In this document: piece by piece, positions 1-11,973 of the stretch
Layout of the letters: each line of letters begins with the position of its first letter
Numbering within the stretch: the stretch's first letter is position 1
Source: Symbiodinium natans
Taxonomy: Eukaryota > Sar > Dinophyceae > Suessiales > Symbiodiniaceae
NCBI GenBank assembly: GCA_905221605.1
Contig: CAJNDS010002369.1
Span: forward strand, 402,033 to 466,032
Direction: 5' to 3'
DNA length: 64,000 bases
Program-made: the position numbers and the translations under genes
Notes under the pieces: generated by a model
Told to the model about the DNA's origin: nothing
Seen by the model: the letters and a program-made list of their open reading frames with translations, nothing else
The model's database searches: none

Positions 1-492
1 GAACCTTGGGGATCCGTGATTGGGTTTGGGATTTAGGGCTCAGGCTCCTAAGGCAAGCCCCCATCCTGAGTTGAGGGTAGTACATTCTGGCCCCACTTCT
101 ACCCCCAAACTGCGGCCCTAAGGGCTGCGGGGCTGGGTTTGGAGTAGTTAAGGTGGGCTTTTTCCAGCTGGGGGTTCAGGTCTTAGGGCAGGACCCCTTG
201 ATGCAAGAAATGCTGGGTTGGAAGGTGCCTCTCAACTAAAACATCCCCAACGCAACTTGGTCTAGTCCGCTAGCCGCATGACGAGCACCGCAATTTCTGG
301 CTTCGGGTCGGGGTTTCGGGAGTGAGGGCTTTGAGATGGGGACTTGTGCTACAACATTTGTTGCTTCTTGCTTCGGGTTTCAGATTCTCAGCGAGGAAAG
401 GCTGCAGCCTAGATAGGGCTGCCACTTAAAATAAAACCCTCGAACCCGAAATCACCAAATCTCGAGCTTCAGGGACTGGGGACCCGAGATAC

Positions 493-1565
493 CTTCTTGA
501 TGCTCTCCATGGCCGTCTTAAGGGCGTTCGTCATCTCCAACTCCTGGCCGGTCTAGCTTGGAGCAAGGGAGGTGCGAGGAAGCTATCGAGACAGCAGAAC
601 TCACTGTCGACAGATTGCCCTAAGAAGAGCTCCTAAACCTTTTCCCTTCCTCACCACTCGGTCCAAACCCTAAACACTTGCAAACCTAAACTCCACATAC
701 GAAAACCCTAAAATTCCCGAAGCCCCTATAAACCTTGAGTTCCACACACGCCCCCTCAGACTTGGGAAGCGCCTTGCGAACCTGGTGGCTGGACTTTTTC
801 TTCTTGTCCATGTCCTCATACTTGCTTCGGTGCTTTTTAGGGTCTGTAGGGTTTAGGGTTAGGGTTTATGGCTAGGGTCTAGGGTTCACCCAAAGCGTGC
901 CTGTTGCTTTGAAGGAGTTTACAAGAGATCCGAACCCTAATCGGGGTGTAGGGCTTAGATACGATCATCTTTGTTGGCAGGAGACATGGTTGAAGCGGCT
1001 CCGGGCCTGAAACCTGGCTGACATGATGCTTGGTTTCGACTAAAGGCTCGGGGTTTAGGACTCAGGGTTTAGGGTTTAGGGTTTAGGGTTTAGGGCCTAT
1101 TACCCAGCACCTCTACTTGAGAGACCTGCATCACCGCATGCCGTGGATCTCCCCGTCCTTCGGATGCTTCTCTGGTGCGCGCAGCACCGACGGATGAAGA
1201 GACCTGGGCTAGGGAAACCCTGAACCTAGAACCCTCTAACCCTATGTAAGCCCTCAACCTTCCTATAAACCCTAGTTAAAGGCGAAACCCGGTAAGCCCA
1301 AAATCTGAAAACCCTGAACCTTAAAAGCTACAAACCCTACAACCCCAACCAACCGTGCAAACCCTACACCCCGCAAAAGCCCCCAACACCCATCTAGGGG
1401 TTTCCGAGGTACCGATTTGAAACCCCGAATAGAACAGAATCCCCTTAAAGGGCCCCCCGTAAAGGGTACCCCTCTTTTCGGAAACCTCCATCTAGCCCTG
1501 TAGTCCATAAACCAGTGGGGTCCACACGCTTCAAGCTGCACCAGCCCAGGGTACGTGGACAGATC
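493..1565 (-). CDS. Unidentified gene fragment: five candidate exons
   Basis: Candidate exons on the minus strand, 5' to 3': 1565-1497 (DLSTYPGLVQLEACGPHWFM, 23 codons, CAG on the left), 1203-1135 (HPSVLRAPEKHPKDGEIHGM, donor GTGATG), 1006-963 (PGAASTMSPANKDD, donor GTATCT), 832-750 (HRSKYEDMDKKKKSSHQVRK, a lysine-rich helix) and 543-493 (ELEMTNALKTAMESIKK, GGCCAG to AAG|GTATCT). The AG and GT flanks are good for most of them. The spaces between are filled with TTTAGGG-type repeats. I do not recognise the protein; the charged, helical character suggests a nuclear or coiled-coil protein, but this is inference. Linkage of the exons into one gene is assumed from strand and spacing. Confidence 0.4.
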
Positions 1566-1904
1566 CTGAGCTTTCATGGGCTTCGGGCTTGGGGCTTAGG
1601 ACTTTTGGGTTCAGGCTTCAGGCCTTCGAGGGCTTGAATAAGGCTTTTAGATTCATGGCTTAGGGTGTAGTTGAGTTAGTAGGGTCCCGGGTTTGGGGTT
1701 CAGAGTGTGGGACTCAGGCATGGTGGTGGGTCTCAGAAAGCTTTCGTTGCCTCTTTGAGAAGCGGGCAGCGCCGAAAACCCCTAGAGCCCTCTAAACCCT
1801 AAACCCTAAACCCCTAAGCAGCCTGGGAAGCCTGGGCCCCGGGCCGATGGTTGCACCTCGCGCACGGAGGCTGAACCGCAAGATTGGCGGCCAGCGTTGT
1901 TTGG

Positions 1905-2012
1905 GGTTTGGGGTTTAGGGTTTGGGGTTTAGGGTTTGGGGTTTAGGGTTTGGGGTTTAGGGTTTAGGGTTGGGGTTTAGGGCTTGGGGTTTAGGGTTTG
2001 GGGTTTAGGGTA
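1905..2012 (+). repeat. Interstitial telomere-like array, degenerate
   Basis: Alternating TTTAGGG and TTTGGGG units. Confidence 0.9.
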
Positions 2013-2202
2013 CTTATCTCCAAGGGAGGCTTGAAGTAGGAGGGTTTTTAAGAGAGGGGAGTTCCTTTTTTTTCAGTTGTCCGCGATTCAGAGGTCCAGT
2101 GCCGCTTAAGCCTATTTTTCAAACCCTAAGCTCCAAACTCCTAAAGCCTAAGCCCCAAACCCAATTTCGTACTACACAGGTTGACGTTGGGACGGTTTTC
2201 CC

Positions 2203-3184
2203 GCAATGCGCACGCACCGAAACACAACATCAACTTCTTGTGGGAAGTCCATGTCTCTTTCGCAGGAATCGAGCGCTTTGGTGAAATATAAGACATGTTG
2301 AGGATATGGGAAAGCAAGCCCAAACCCTGCGGCACATGGGCTTGGCACGGCTTCACCCCGGCAGGTTCGACTTAAACCTACCACTAGTAATAGGGGGTAT
2401 TCTCTTCCCTCTGAAGGACTGTTCGCATAAGGGGGAACACCCCGACCTAAACCCACCACCCCACAAGGTTTAGGGTCTGGGGCAAAACCCCGAACCCTGA
2501 ACCTGGTCGGCTCACTGCCATCCACCAATGCCCGGCGACTGAGGCCCTGTAGAGCCTGCAAACATTATCGGCCGCCTGCAAGGGAAACAAGCAATCTCGA
2601 TTTTAATAACCCCCATCCTGCTGAAATGCCCCGAAACCAGTTGGGCCCTCAGCCCAGCCTCAATCTTCGCCGTGTTGTAGTCCGGCACATGCCCATGACC
2701 TTCGAAACACTCAGTCCCATCAAGTGACCACCCCCTAAGAGTTCAGATAAATCAGCCGCACTTATCGATGCTAAACCCTAAACCCTAAACCCTGAACCCT
2801 AAAGTTGCTATTCTTGCAGCCCTTAGTCCGTCTTTGAAGGAATGGGTGCATCGGACTTAAGAGAAGAGAAAACCTGTGATTTGCAGGTTCCCTACTGACC
2901 TACAAACATGTTGCTTAGAAAGACCTGAGGGAGGGGGGAAACACTTGCCTTAGCACCTAGCTTCAAAGCAGCTCCCGAACCGATTGGCTTCGAGAATTTT
3001 GGAGTGACCTATGAACCCTATAAACCCTCTAGACCCTCTAAACCCTATAAGCCCTGAAAACCCTACAATGACCCGAAATCCTGAACTTAGGGCACGCCAG
3101 TTTTGGTGGGCCCACCTCCATCTCAGGATACACATGCGGTCTCCCCTAGTTTCCCCGCAAAAAACACACTCCGCCCTCTCATCC
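2203..3184 (-). CDS. Unidentified gene fragment with a possible 35-nt intron
   Basis: Candidate exons: 3184-3090 (DERAECVFCGETRGDRMCIL, with a CxxC pair), 3008-2957 (HSKILEANRFGSCFEAR, ATAG| to |GTGCTA), 2734-2611 (DGTECFEGHGHVPDYNTAKI and onward to HFSRMG), 2575-2516 (AADNVCRLYRASVAGHWWMA, donor GTGAGC) and 2277-2203 (LDSCERDMDFPQEVDVVFRC). Exons 2734-2611 and 2575-2516 are phase-consistent across a gap of only 35 nt that begins GTTATT, carries a pyrimidine-rich 3' end and finishes TTGCAG. No family recognised. A degenerate MITE half-copy lies at about 2383-2432 between the last two exons. Confidence 0.42.
2383..2432. mobile_element. MITE family 1, degenerate right half
   Basis: GAAGGACTGTTCGCATAAGG, then GGGAACACCCC, matches the right arm of the family with a few substitutions. 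The left arm is absent. Confidence 0.55.
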
Positions 3185-3906
3185 CTGAAGACCTCAAACA
3201 CTACACCCTGCACCCTAAACCCTGAACCCGAAATCCTAAACCGGGAGCCCTGAACCCTCCTGGAGCCCTGAACCTTAAACCCTGAACCTTCAACCCTGAA
3301 CCTTAAACCCTGAACCTTAAACCCTGAACCTGAAACCCTGTTCCCTCAACCCTAAACTTCCCCAAGTCCAAACACTAAAGGTTCAGAGTATGGGCCGTTG
3401 AGCTCTCGAGCCCTTAAATGACATATGCCCCGGGGCGCGCACGTGCCAACGGTGCATACACCTGCGAGGACTTGCACTCCAGGGGCCGAAGGAGGGGATG
3501 AGATGCTATAGGGTTTAGGGTTTAGGGTTTAGGGCTTAGGGCTTAGGGCTTAGGGTTGAGGGGTTAGGGTTGAGGGGTTAGGGAGGGTCAGGGTGTTGAA
3601 TTTAGGTCTCGGGTGGTTTCGGGCTCCAGCTTCGAGGCTCATAGGCACCCCAAAAAAGCCCTGATCCCCGAAACCCCCCAAAAAATCTCTGCGCAGCTCA
3701 ACCCTGAACCCAAACCGGCATCGCTCCAGACATGCTGGACAGCTGACAATAGCCACAAGACAAACTCGGCCTCCCCTCTCCATCCAAACTTCACCCAGAA
3801 CAAACCCCAAACTCAATTTTAAACATCTTGCACTCCATCCCAGATTCCAGCCGCTCTGCTCTCTGTCACCCACAAGGAGGACGCCTGAACCCGAAACCCC
3901 AAACCC

Positions 3907-4427
3907 GAGCTACCTCAGAGGTGAAGTCCGCATACTCGGCGATCACGTCCCGCCTGGGCGCGGGGTTCTCGGGACTTGAGGTGCAGAGCTTGGGAGCTCT
4001 GGCGTGTTTAGGCGCTTGCGGGGGATTTGTTTCTGAAAACTGGGGAAACTGTTCCACGCCGTCAAAATGCTTGGCCCGAAAGGCCCCAAAGACTCGAACG
4101 ATGCCGCTTTCGTAGGTGTTTATACGGTTTAGCGGGATTGCGGGGTGTGCAGAGTGGGGACTTGGGGTGTAGGAGACCTCGCTTTTCGAGCCCCTAGCAT
4201 GCGACGAGTCGATGTTCAGGTCGCCTCTTGGAGTACGACACATGTCGAGCCGACAGCAGAAAGGCAGACATCACGACTTGAACACAGGACTAACCTAGAG
4301 CCTAAACCCAGAGCCTAAACCCTAAGCAAAGGGAATAAGGGGCTACTCTGGACCTGCATGTCCGAGGGAAGGCCCTCGGTACTTTCAGACCAATCCTTGA
4401 CAAAGAGGAAGAATGTCAAACCTCTTC
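3907..4427 (-). CDS. Unidentified gene fragment: two exon candidates including one long open island
   Basis: The island 4125-3907 is open for about 70 codons and reads as protein (GIVRVFGAFRAKHFDGVEQF, later RRDVIAEYADFTSEV), one of the longer non-repetitive minus frames here. Exon 4427-4346 reads GLTFFLFVKDWSESTEGLPS and stops at a CAG|GTCCAG donor. Its upstream intron contains a palindromic element (4454-4547). A possible further frame, 3835-3710 (GEVWMERGGRVCLVAIVSCP), is weaker. Function unknown. Confidence 0.45.
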
Positions 4428-4453
4428 CTGGGCCTTCATAGGGCAAAAGCAAC

Positions 4454-4547
4454 TGGGGGTTTTCGAAGTTAGGGGTGCCTCCTTGACGTCCTTCTTCTAA
4501 GGTATGAGGATAAAAAGGATTAAAGGCCCCCTATTTTCGGACCGAAG
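4454..4547. mobile_element. Palindromic element family 2, copy 1
   Basis: GGGGGTTTTCGAAGTTAGGG at one end and CCCCCTATTTTCGGAC at the other form terminal inverted repeats, about 94 bp. Lies between minus-strand exon candidates. Confidence 0.6.
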
Positions 4548-4639
4548 TGGAGGTGAAAGGCTGCCTAAGGCCGCATACAAAAGGCTGCAAAACGTCCTGG
4601 TGGCCGCCAACATTCCTCTCTTGCACCACTCCTAAACCT

Positions 4640-4905
4640 CCCTAAGCTCGAAACCCGAAACCCCTAAGCCCCTAAGCCCCTAAACCCCTAAACCCCCAAA
4701 ACCCCCAAAACCCCTAAACCCCAAAAGCCCCTAAAGCCCCTAAAGCCCCTACACGCCTAAGCCCCCAAAAACCCTACCACCCCCCCCCACCACCCCCTAA
4801 ACCCCTAAACCCCAAAAGCCCCTAAAGCCCCTAAAGCCCCTGAAGCCCCTAAAGCCCCTAAAGCCCCTAAAGCCCCTAGCCCTATAACCCTAACCCTACC
4901 CCCCC
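4640..4905 (-). repeat. CCCCTAAA/CCCCTAAAG variant array
   Basis: Telomere-like units lengthened to 8-9 bp (CCCCTAAAG, CCCCTAAA), interrupted by C-runs. Confidence 0.85.
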
Positions 4906-4984
4906 CCCCCCCCCCCGCCCCCCCCATCCCCCCTCATCATGCCATCCCACGAGGAGGCTGAAAAACCAGAGCCCGGCACTTCAT

Positions 4985-6533
4985 GGCTGGCGCATCCGCC
5001 TCGGGTCTTTGGCATGCTTGGAAGCATCAACGGCCTCAAACCCTAAACCCTAAACCCTAGACCCTAAACCTAATAAACCCCAACCCCGACACCCAAAATG
5101 CCACCCCCGGAACCCCGAAAAACTGAACCCAACATTTGTTTAGGCCTTGCGTCCTTTGAGGGTCTAGGGATGTTTAGGGTGTAGTGTGTAGCTGTCCTCT
5201 CTTGCAGTGCCTGCTCTCTCTTGGGTAGCTGGGCGTCTAGGGGGTCCGATTTGAGAGTTTGGGGTTGAGTTTTGGGGGTGTAATTGGTGCAAAAAATAAG
5301 GCTTCGAACCAGCTCGGGGGTTCCGGCTTTAGAGTTTCGGTTGAAGCCGGGTTTAAGGTGGTAAGGGCTTAGGGCTTAGGGTTGATCCAAGGAGGGTCTG
5401 AAGTTTGAGCAGCAGCTAAGATTCCGCCTCCGACACCAGAACTCTGCAGGTCATTTCTTGGGCTTTTGCTTTTGCAAGTGGGGGGGTTGCTTGAGAATTC
5501 TGAGCCGAAGGCGTCGATGGCCAATTCTGAGAGCCGCGCGCGCGTCCGCTCCTTCTGCATCTTTCTGAGCACCTGGCGCCATCTTGTTTCCCAATTTTAG
5601 AGATCAACTGGGGGGTTCGGAGAAATCACCAGGGGTTGTTCTATGGGGCTCGTATACGAGAAGGACTATTAGGGTGCTTTTTTGGGGGGTCCATCAAGGT
5701 TGTCCTGGTTTTTAAAGTTCCCTTTTGCCAGCCCTGAGCCTAGCCCCCAGAAATTTTGGGACTGGCTAATGAGGTTGTTCCGTGCGTTGGTGCCATGCAG
5801 ACGGTAACGACCTGCGACGACAGCACCCTCAAACCCCACACCTCAACCCTAACCCTAAACCCCAAAACCCCAAAACCCGCAAAACCATAAACCCCCTAAA
5901 CCCCTAAAACCCTTAACCCTAAGACAACGAAACCCTAAAACCCTAAGACTTGCTCGTGCCTTGGTGCGAAGGCGCTGGCAGGCTGCCAATTTCCGGTCGC
6001 GTTCCTTCGGGCAGCAGAGGAGCAGACACACAGAGAACCCCCCCAAACTGAACAACCCTAAACCCTCAACCCGCTTATACCAACCCTAAACCCTAAACCC
6101 TGAACCTTTGGAAAACAACACATGTCTGCAACTGTTGTGACGACACCCGGCTCAATGGGGGGGGGGGGGTTTAGATGCATGGGTTTGGCGTCTTGAAACT
6201 TGCAAAAGGCATCCCCGAAATCGTGCACCCAAAGCCCTAAACCCTAAACCTTAAACCGCACTGGCACGGCTCTGGCTTTTGGGGGGAGGGATGAAGTCCT
6301 CCACCTGCTGGAAGAAATCCGAAACCGACAGAAGCCCGAACAAAAACCCACATCAAGAAGAGTGAGACTAACACGGGAAACTGCATGGTTTAGGGCTTAG
6401 GGTTTAGGGTTTATGGTTTAGGGTTCTGAATCCTGAAACCAGATTTTGTGAATTAGTTGCACATGTTGCACTTGTGGCACCTGTTCTGAAAAGCAATAGA
6501 TGCCTCCTCTTTTCGTTGTCGAACACGATCCAC
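4985..6533 (-). CDS. Unidentified gene fragment: six candidate exons, helical and basic
   Basis: Exons 5' to 3': 6533-6481 (VDRVRQRKEEASIAFQN, ACGCACAG| to |GTGCCAC), 6307-6262 (QVEDFIPPPKSQSRA, TTCCAG| to |GTGCGG), 6004-5950 (ERDRKLAACQRLRTKARAS), 5811-5750 (RYRLHGTNARNNLISQSQNF, GTCGCAG|), 5572-5480 (VLRKMQKERTRARLSELAID) and 5034-4985 (AVDASKHAKDPRRMRQ). The island at 5600-5400 is open in all three minus frames, so its frame is uncertain. High Arg/Lys/Glu content suggests a coiled-coil or RNA/DNA-associated protein, but no domain is recognisable. Confidence 0.42.
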
Positions 6534-7184
6534 CTGTGCGTAAAATGGGGGTGGGAAGCGGAATCCGTCTACGGCTCTGTGCCTCTCCTAGCTTCAGGTA
6601 AACAAGGATTAAACCAGGAAAACTATGCGAGATCTACAAGGGCTTGTGGGAAATCTAGGCTGCTTTAGCCGACTTGTTCTTTACGGCGCATGGTGTTTGT
6701 GGAGTTAATTTGGTTGCAGGGCTACTTGGGAGATCTGTTTCATGCATGAAGTGCCGTGCTTAAGCATCTAGGCCATGGCATAAGGAAGCTGGAAGCAGCT
6801 GTGGGACATGGCAAACCCCAAAGTAAACTCAGACCGAACCGTAACCACAATTAAGCCCTGAAAGCAAACCCCTCTTACTATATCAGAGCCTTTGAAGCAC
6901 AACTCGAAGCCCTATAACCCCACAGACCATAAACCTTTCTCCCCAGAACCTCACACTTTGGTAGCGAAAACTACCCTAAACCCCCAACCCCAAACCCGAA
7001 ACCCTAAACCCCAAAAGGCCCAAACCCCCCCAAACCCTAAAATGGCCAAACCCTATAAGCCATAAGCCCTAAACCCATCAAGGCAAGATGCCCCCCTCAA
7101 TACCCTATAAACCCTAAACCCTAAACCCTAAACCCTAAACCCTAAACCCTATACCCCTAATGCTTCCTTCAATCCCCAAGATGC

Positions 7185-8703
7185 CTTGCTGATTTGCGCG
7201 TCCTCCCGCTTCAGGTCGCGCTCAACAAGCGCCTCAAGGCTGCGTGGTGCGGCGAGAGCCGGTCGAGGGTTTAGGGTGCTTAGGGTTTAGGTAGGGTTTG
7301 GGGGTTTAGGGGTTTAGGGGTTTAGGGGTTTAGGGGTTTAGGAGTTTAGGAGTTTAGGAGTTTAGGAGTTTAGGAGTTTAGGAGTTTAGGAGTTTAGGAG
7401 TTTAGGAGTTTAGGAGTTTAGGAGAGTAGGAGTTTAGGAGTTTAGGAGTTTAGGAGTTTAGGAGTTTAGGAGTTTAGGAGTTTAGGAGTTTAGGGTTTGG
7501 GCTTAGGGTCTAGGCCGACACTTTCCCCAAGCCCCCAAACTTTACAAGCATTCGCCCAAGCCCTATTATATTACAATCCCTGAGTGCTGTTGGCTTCATC
7601 TCAGTTCACGCTCTACAGGCCTTAAAAAACGTCGAAACCTGCAAAGCCCAGTCGTCCTGACCAGAACGAAGCAAGTACCCCTTTATGCATCGCCGCCTGC
7701 TCGAGCAGCTTCAGCCGCTTGTCCTACCCCGGGGGAGCCGGGTTTTTGTGGGGGGCTTTTGAGGCTGGGACGCTTGCGGTTGAGGGTTTAGGGCCAGGGG
7801 GTTTTGGGATTTAGCATTATTGGGCACCAGGGCTTTCGACTCTTAGGGGGGGTTCGGGCTTCCCAGAGTTTTAAGTCTAAAGTTTTGAGTTTAGGGTGTC
7901 GATTCTGGGGCTTAGCAAGGATGGACTCACATCGATTTCGGCCTTATGTGGTGGTTGCCTTGCAGAGTCACGTGCCTGCTAGGCGCCGTCGCTACACAGG
8001 CCCTTAATCCCTAATCTCTTAAAACACAAAACCCGAAAGCCTTCCCTAAATGCAAACATCCGGCATCCGGCCTGCAGGTCCTTGATCGTTCGCTCACCTT
8101 GCACAGGCACAGAACATGCAGAAGATGCCAATAGCTAGACCCTAAGCCTGAGTAGATACATTTTATAAACCTACACACCCTACCAAAAAAAACAGAAAAC
8201 CTACAACCCCTAAACCTGATGAAGCTCGAGGGGCATGAGGATTCAGCGCCTTAGGGTTGAAAGCGCTCCCACCATTCTGGCTGGTAGACTCCGCAACATG
8301 TCACGACCTGCCTCACACAGGGCATAGGGTTTAGGCACCCCCAATCCTAAGCCCCCTGAACACCCTAATGGCACCCGGAAGCCGATAACCCGAACCCCGA
8401 AACCACCCTGCCCCTCCGCCCATTGTGCGGTGCAGTCGCGATCCGCCCACTCGCGGAACTCTTGCGCCTGGCGGAGCAGCAACGAACTCCGTAAAGCTCA
8501 CCATACCTTGGTGACCTCACAGCCTGCAAAGACCTTCAAACTTTAAACCTTCCTGCCTCGACGCCTGAAAAGTCTGAAGAAATTACCCCACATCCTCAAC
8601 CCTAAGCCCAAATCCCTAAAGAATCATGTGACCCTAGACCCTAACCCCCCGCCCCCCTCTTCAGCAGTCCTCCATGAGCTGCACGCGAACCTCCATTCCG
8701 AAC
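7185..8703 (-). CDS. Unidentified gene fragment: helical exons with GT, GC and possible GA donors
   Basis: Exons: 8703-8662 (FGMEVRVQLMEDC, AATCAG|; then TGA or a GA-type donor), 8490-8405 (LLRQAQEFREWADRDCTAQW), 8325-8275 (LCEAGRDMLRSLPARM, donor GTGGGA), 8092-8045 (ERTIKDLQAGCR), 7978-7931 (QARDSARQPPHKAEID, CTAG| to |GTGAGT), 7723-7681 (DKRLKLLEQAAMHK) and 7239-7185 (SLEALVERDLKREDAQISK, donor AAG|GCATCT). Composition is consistently coiled-coil-like, matching the 5-6.5 kb group, so both may belong to one long gene. No homologue recognised. Confidence 0.42.
7262..7490 (+). repeat. TTTAGGAG variant array
   Basis: TTTAGGGG units pass abruptly into about 20 nearly identical TTTAGGAG units; one unit reads AGAGTAGG. 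Confidence 0.92.
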
Positions 8704-8917
8704 CTGATTTTAGGATTTAGGGTTTTAGGCTCTTCTCCTGTTGGGGGATGTCGGGGGGGCTCTGCGGAGTTTTGGGTTCAGGGTTTAGGGGCTGAGGCGC
8801 CCCGTGCAGATGTTAAACCCTAAACCCTACACCCTAAACTCTACACCCTAAACCCTAAACCCTACACCCTAAACTCTACACCCTAAACCCTAAACCTTTG
8901 TAGGAGTTTCGGGGGTG

Positions 8918-10618
8918 GGCAGGGGTGTGCGGACTGCCAGGTAGGCCCACCAAGGCCTCCTCCAATCTGGTTCCGAACTCGAAAACCCGAAACGCTGAGG
9001 ATTTAGGGCTGGGTTTAGGGCTTAGGGTTCAGGGTTTAGGGCTTAAGGGAGAAGAAAGCCCTCAAGAACCCAGAACCTTAAGCCCTGAACCCTAAGTAAC
9101 CCTAAGTTTCCCTAAGCCCAAATGATCCAAAAGACCTAGCCCCAAAACCCAGATCCCCAGAACTCCTAAACTCTAGACTCTAAACCCTCAACCTCCAAAC
9201 CTCAAAACCCTGCAAGCCCCTAAACTCTATCCCCATGCCCTAGGACCCAAAACCTCACAACCCTGACGCCCCTAAACTCTAGACCCTGAACCCTAAAACC
9301 CTATAAAACCATAACCTCAAAACCCGAAAGCCCTTTACCCAAAACCTCAAAACCCTAAAGCCCCTAAAACCGCCAATTCCAAGAACCCAAAACCGGGCCC
9401 AAACCCCCACAGCTTGCAACGCTACATGGGGCCGGTGCTCATCGCAGGGAGGCGGCAGCATCTGTTTGAATAGGCGCTTTTGCCTGGCGAGCAGAAGTTG
9501 AGAAGCAAGAGGGCTGTTGGGGGGTTTACCAGCAGCCCCCCCAACTACGGGGGGTGCAGGAGTTTAGGGTTTAGGGTTTCGGGTTTTTGGGGATAAGGGC
9601 TGAGGGGTTGAGGCGTTTCGGGTAGGGGCCTTCAGGGGGCTGTAGGTTGCTCTCTGACTCTCCCAGGGAGACTGCCTGCTGTGGCTAGATTTAAGGTATC
9701 TTTGGGGTTTAGGATTTAGGATCTAGAGTTGTTTAGGGCTTATGCCTCTAGAAAAGCAGCCAAACCCCCCAAAGTACCCATGAGACTTTCCGACATCCGG
9801 GCATCCCTGGTGGGCAGGTGGCCATGTTGTCATGAGGGTCCCCTTTTTGATGTTGGTTCCTTATTTGGGGGTTTCCGAAATTAGGGGTACTGTACCTTAT
9901 TTTAGGAGTTAGTAAGGACTATTTGGGGGTCTATATTCGGGGTCCCTTAGTTTCGAAACCCCCCATTTAAGGAGCGGGCAACCAAGCATCAAGGCCGTAT
10001 GGGCAAGCATCTTGATACTTTTGGGGCGCGCGCAACTCGATCTCCGAAAAGCCCCCTGTAAACCCCCTAAGACCCTATGCAACCTAGGAAGCAGATCGCC
10101 CGCCAAAGGAACCATAAACCCGAAATCCTTTTGACCTGACACGCCTGCTCTTCGGCTCTAGGCTACAGCAGGTCCCTCCGACTAGGGGAGAAGAAAAGCC
10201 CTCACGGAACTCTTCGCCTTGTGCGCTCGATGATCTGCAGTTCTGCCTCTGTCGCTGGCAGCCCCGCTCCTGGCCGCAAGCTCTGCCGGCTTGTGAACCC
10301 TGTACCCGAACCTCGAAACCCTCATCTCGAAACCCCCAGGTCCCGCGAACTAAGGCCCAGGGTCTGGGGTTTAGGTGCCACGAAAGAACTATAGAACCCT
10401 CAGGGTCGAGGGGTTAGGGCCAACCCTAAACCCTAAACCCGAAATCCTAAACCCTAAACTCAGGTTTGGGGTCTTTGGGTTCCCCCCCCCCCCCCCCAAG
10501 TGGTTCAGTGAGTATGGTTTCCGAAAATTTCTGGTATTTCCATGATGGCACTTGATGTGGGCCGCTGCTCAGTGGATGCCCCCTTGAACACACGGCACAA
10601 AAACGGTGCAGACCCGAC
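8918..10618 (-). CDS. Unidentified gene fragment(s): six candidate exons
   Basis: Exons: 10618-10505 (37 codons beginning VGSAPFLCRVFKGASTEQRP and ending in TGA), 10269-10206 (AGLPATEAELQIIERTRRRV, GGCCAG| to |GTGAGG), 10042-9966 (SIKMLAHTALMLGCPLLKWG, running to the edge of a palindromic element), 9678-9640 (QAVSLGESESNLQ, CCACAG|), 9483-9415 (QKRLFKQMLPPPCDEHRPHV, CGCCAG|) and 8972-8918 (LEEALVGLPGSPHTP). If the TGA at 10505-10507 is real, a gene ends there and the others belong to a neighbour. Function unknown. Confidence 0.4.
9863..9968. mobile_element. Palindromic element family 2, copy 2
   Basis: GGGGGTTTCCGAAATTAGGG at the left and CCCTTAGTTTCGAAACCCCC at the right are inverted repeats of one another with few mismatches, about 105 bp. 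A second internal pair (ACTATTTGGGGGTC) is shared with copy 3. Confidence 0.7.
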
Positions 10619-11514
10619 CTTCCCGAACTCAGAGAAACAAAACCCTGAACCTGGGCACTTCCCAACATTGGGGGGGGGGGGGGGGGGCGGTTTAGGGTTT
10701 AGGGTTTGGGTTTAGGTGTAGGGGGAGGGGGGGGGGGGGTGTGCCCCCTCTTTGCAGGATTAGGCAGCCTAATTTTTGGAAACCCCAATGCCATAACCAC
10801 CAAGAGCGACAAAACCCGAAGCCTGAACCCTGAAGCCCTCAACCCCTAAACCCGCAACATTCCAAACACTCAAACCTTCGAACTCCTGTAAACACATAAC
10901 TCGAACCACTAGCCCAAAACCCACCCCACCAAATACATTATAGAATGAAGATGTTGGGTTTGGGTTTTAAACCCTAAAACCCGAAACCCTAAACCCGAAA
11001 CCCTAAACCCTAAAACCTAAACCCTAACCCCCCCCGCCCCTCTCTAAAATCGCAGGCTGGGCCATACGTCAAGTGTGTCAGCTGCAAGACCTCAGGCACC
11101 TGCGGATTAGGGTTTGGGGTTTAGGGTTTAGGGTGTCTGCAGGTTTCAATTCCCATGGGTGCCTTTGCATGGGATCCTTTTTGTCACTATGATTCGTTGC
11201 TATAACGACTATTTAAGCATATCAGATATGTACAAATGTGTAGCACTGTTGTGTCCACTTTGTATTCGATCGATACCTATCAGTTAGGGAAGCAGTGGCG
11301 CTTGTAGGTGGTCGATGCGTGTCTGGGGCTGGGAGATAAGGATGAAGGGCTTAGGGTTTAGGGCGATTGCGATTTCCAGTTCTAGCCCCCTAAACCCGAC
11401 ACCCTAAACCCTGAACACGCAGGCTCCAGACTGAAAGGCGCCCCCCCCAACGCACAGAGGAGTTCGGGGCTCAACTCTTTTTGTGAAGCTGTGAATCCCC
11501 ATGCATCTTTTCGT

Positions 11515-11517
<3 letters not shown>

Positions 11518-11583
<66 letters not shown>
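11518..11583 (+). repeat. Homopolymer tract, 66 G
   Basis: Uninterrupted run of G following CGTATT and followed by TTCTGAAC. Confidence 0.97.
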
Positions 11584-11585
<2 letters not shown>

Positions 11586-11973
11586 CTGAACATCAGGGGG
11601 TTCTCAATGTCGGGGTGCCCTTTCTTGGGGCCAAGGATCATAGGGTGTAGGGCATTGGGGGGGTCCCCCCATGTCTCGCCTGATTCGGCTGGATCTGGTA
11701 GTCTGGCGAGTACGGGTCTGTCTGCGCTTCAGACCTGCGAGCGACCAGCAGCCACTTGAGGACACAGCTCGATTGCTATTTAGGATTCTGGGCTTATAGG
11801 GTGAAGGGTTTAGGGCTTAGGGTTTAGGGTTTAAGGGTTAAAGGTTTAAGGGTTGAAGGGTTTAAGGGTTTAAGGTTTGGGTTTTAAGGTTTAGGCATTT
11901 AAGGTTCAGGAGTTGTAAGTTTTGGGTTGAAGCAACGAGTGTGGGGAGCTCTATACGGCCCAAGAAATCACAG

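Noticed and set aside
1-1200. Window start considered as a chromosome end
   Set aside because: Telomeric units are short, in both orientations, and interleaved with unique exons; no terminal array is present.
1272-1577. Minus-strand frame of 101 codons read as one gene
   Set aside because: Only the first third is unique sequence (kept as exon 1565-1497); the rest is degenerate telomere-like repeat giving GF/RV/LG-rich residues.
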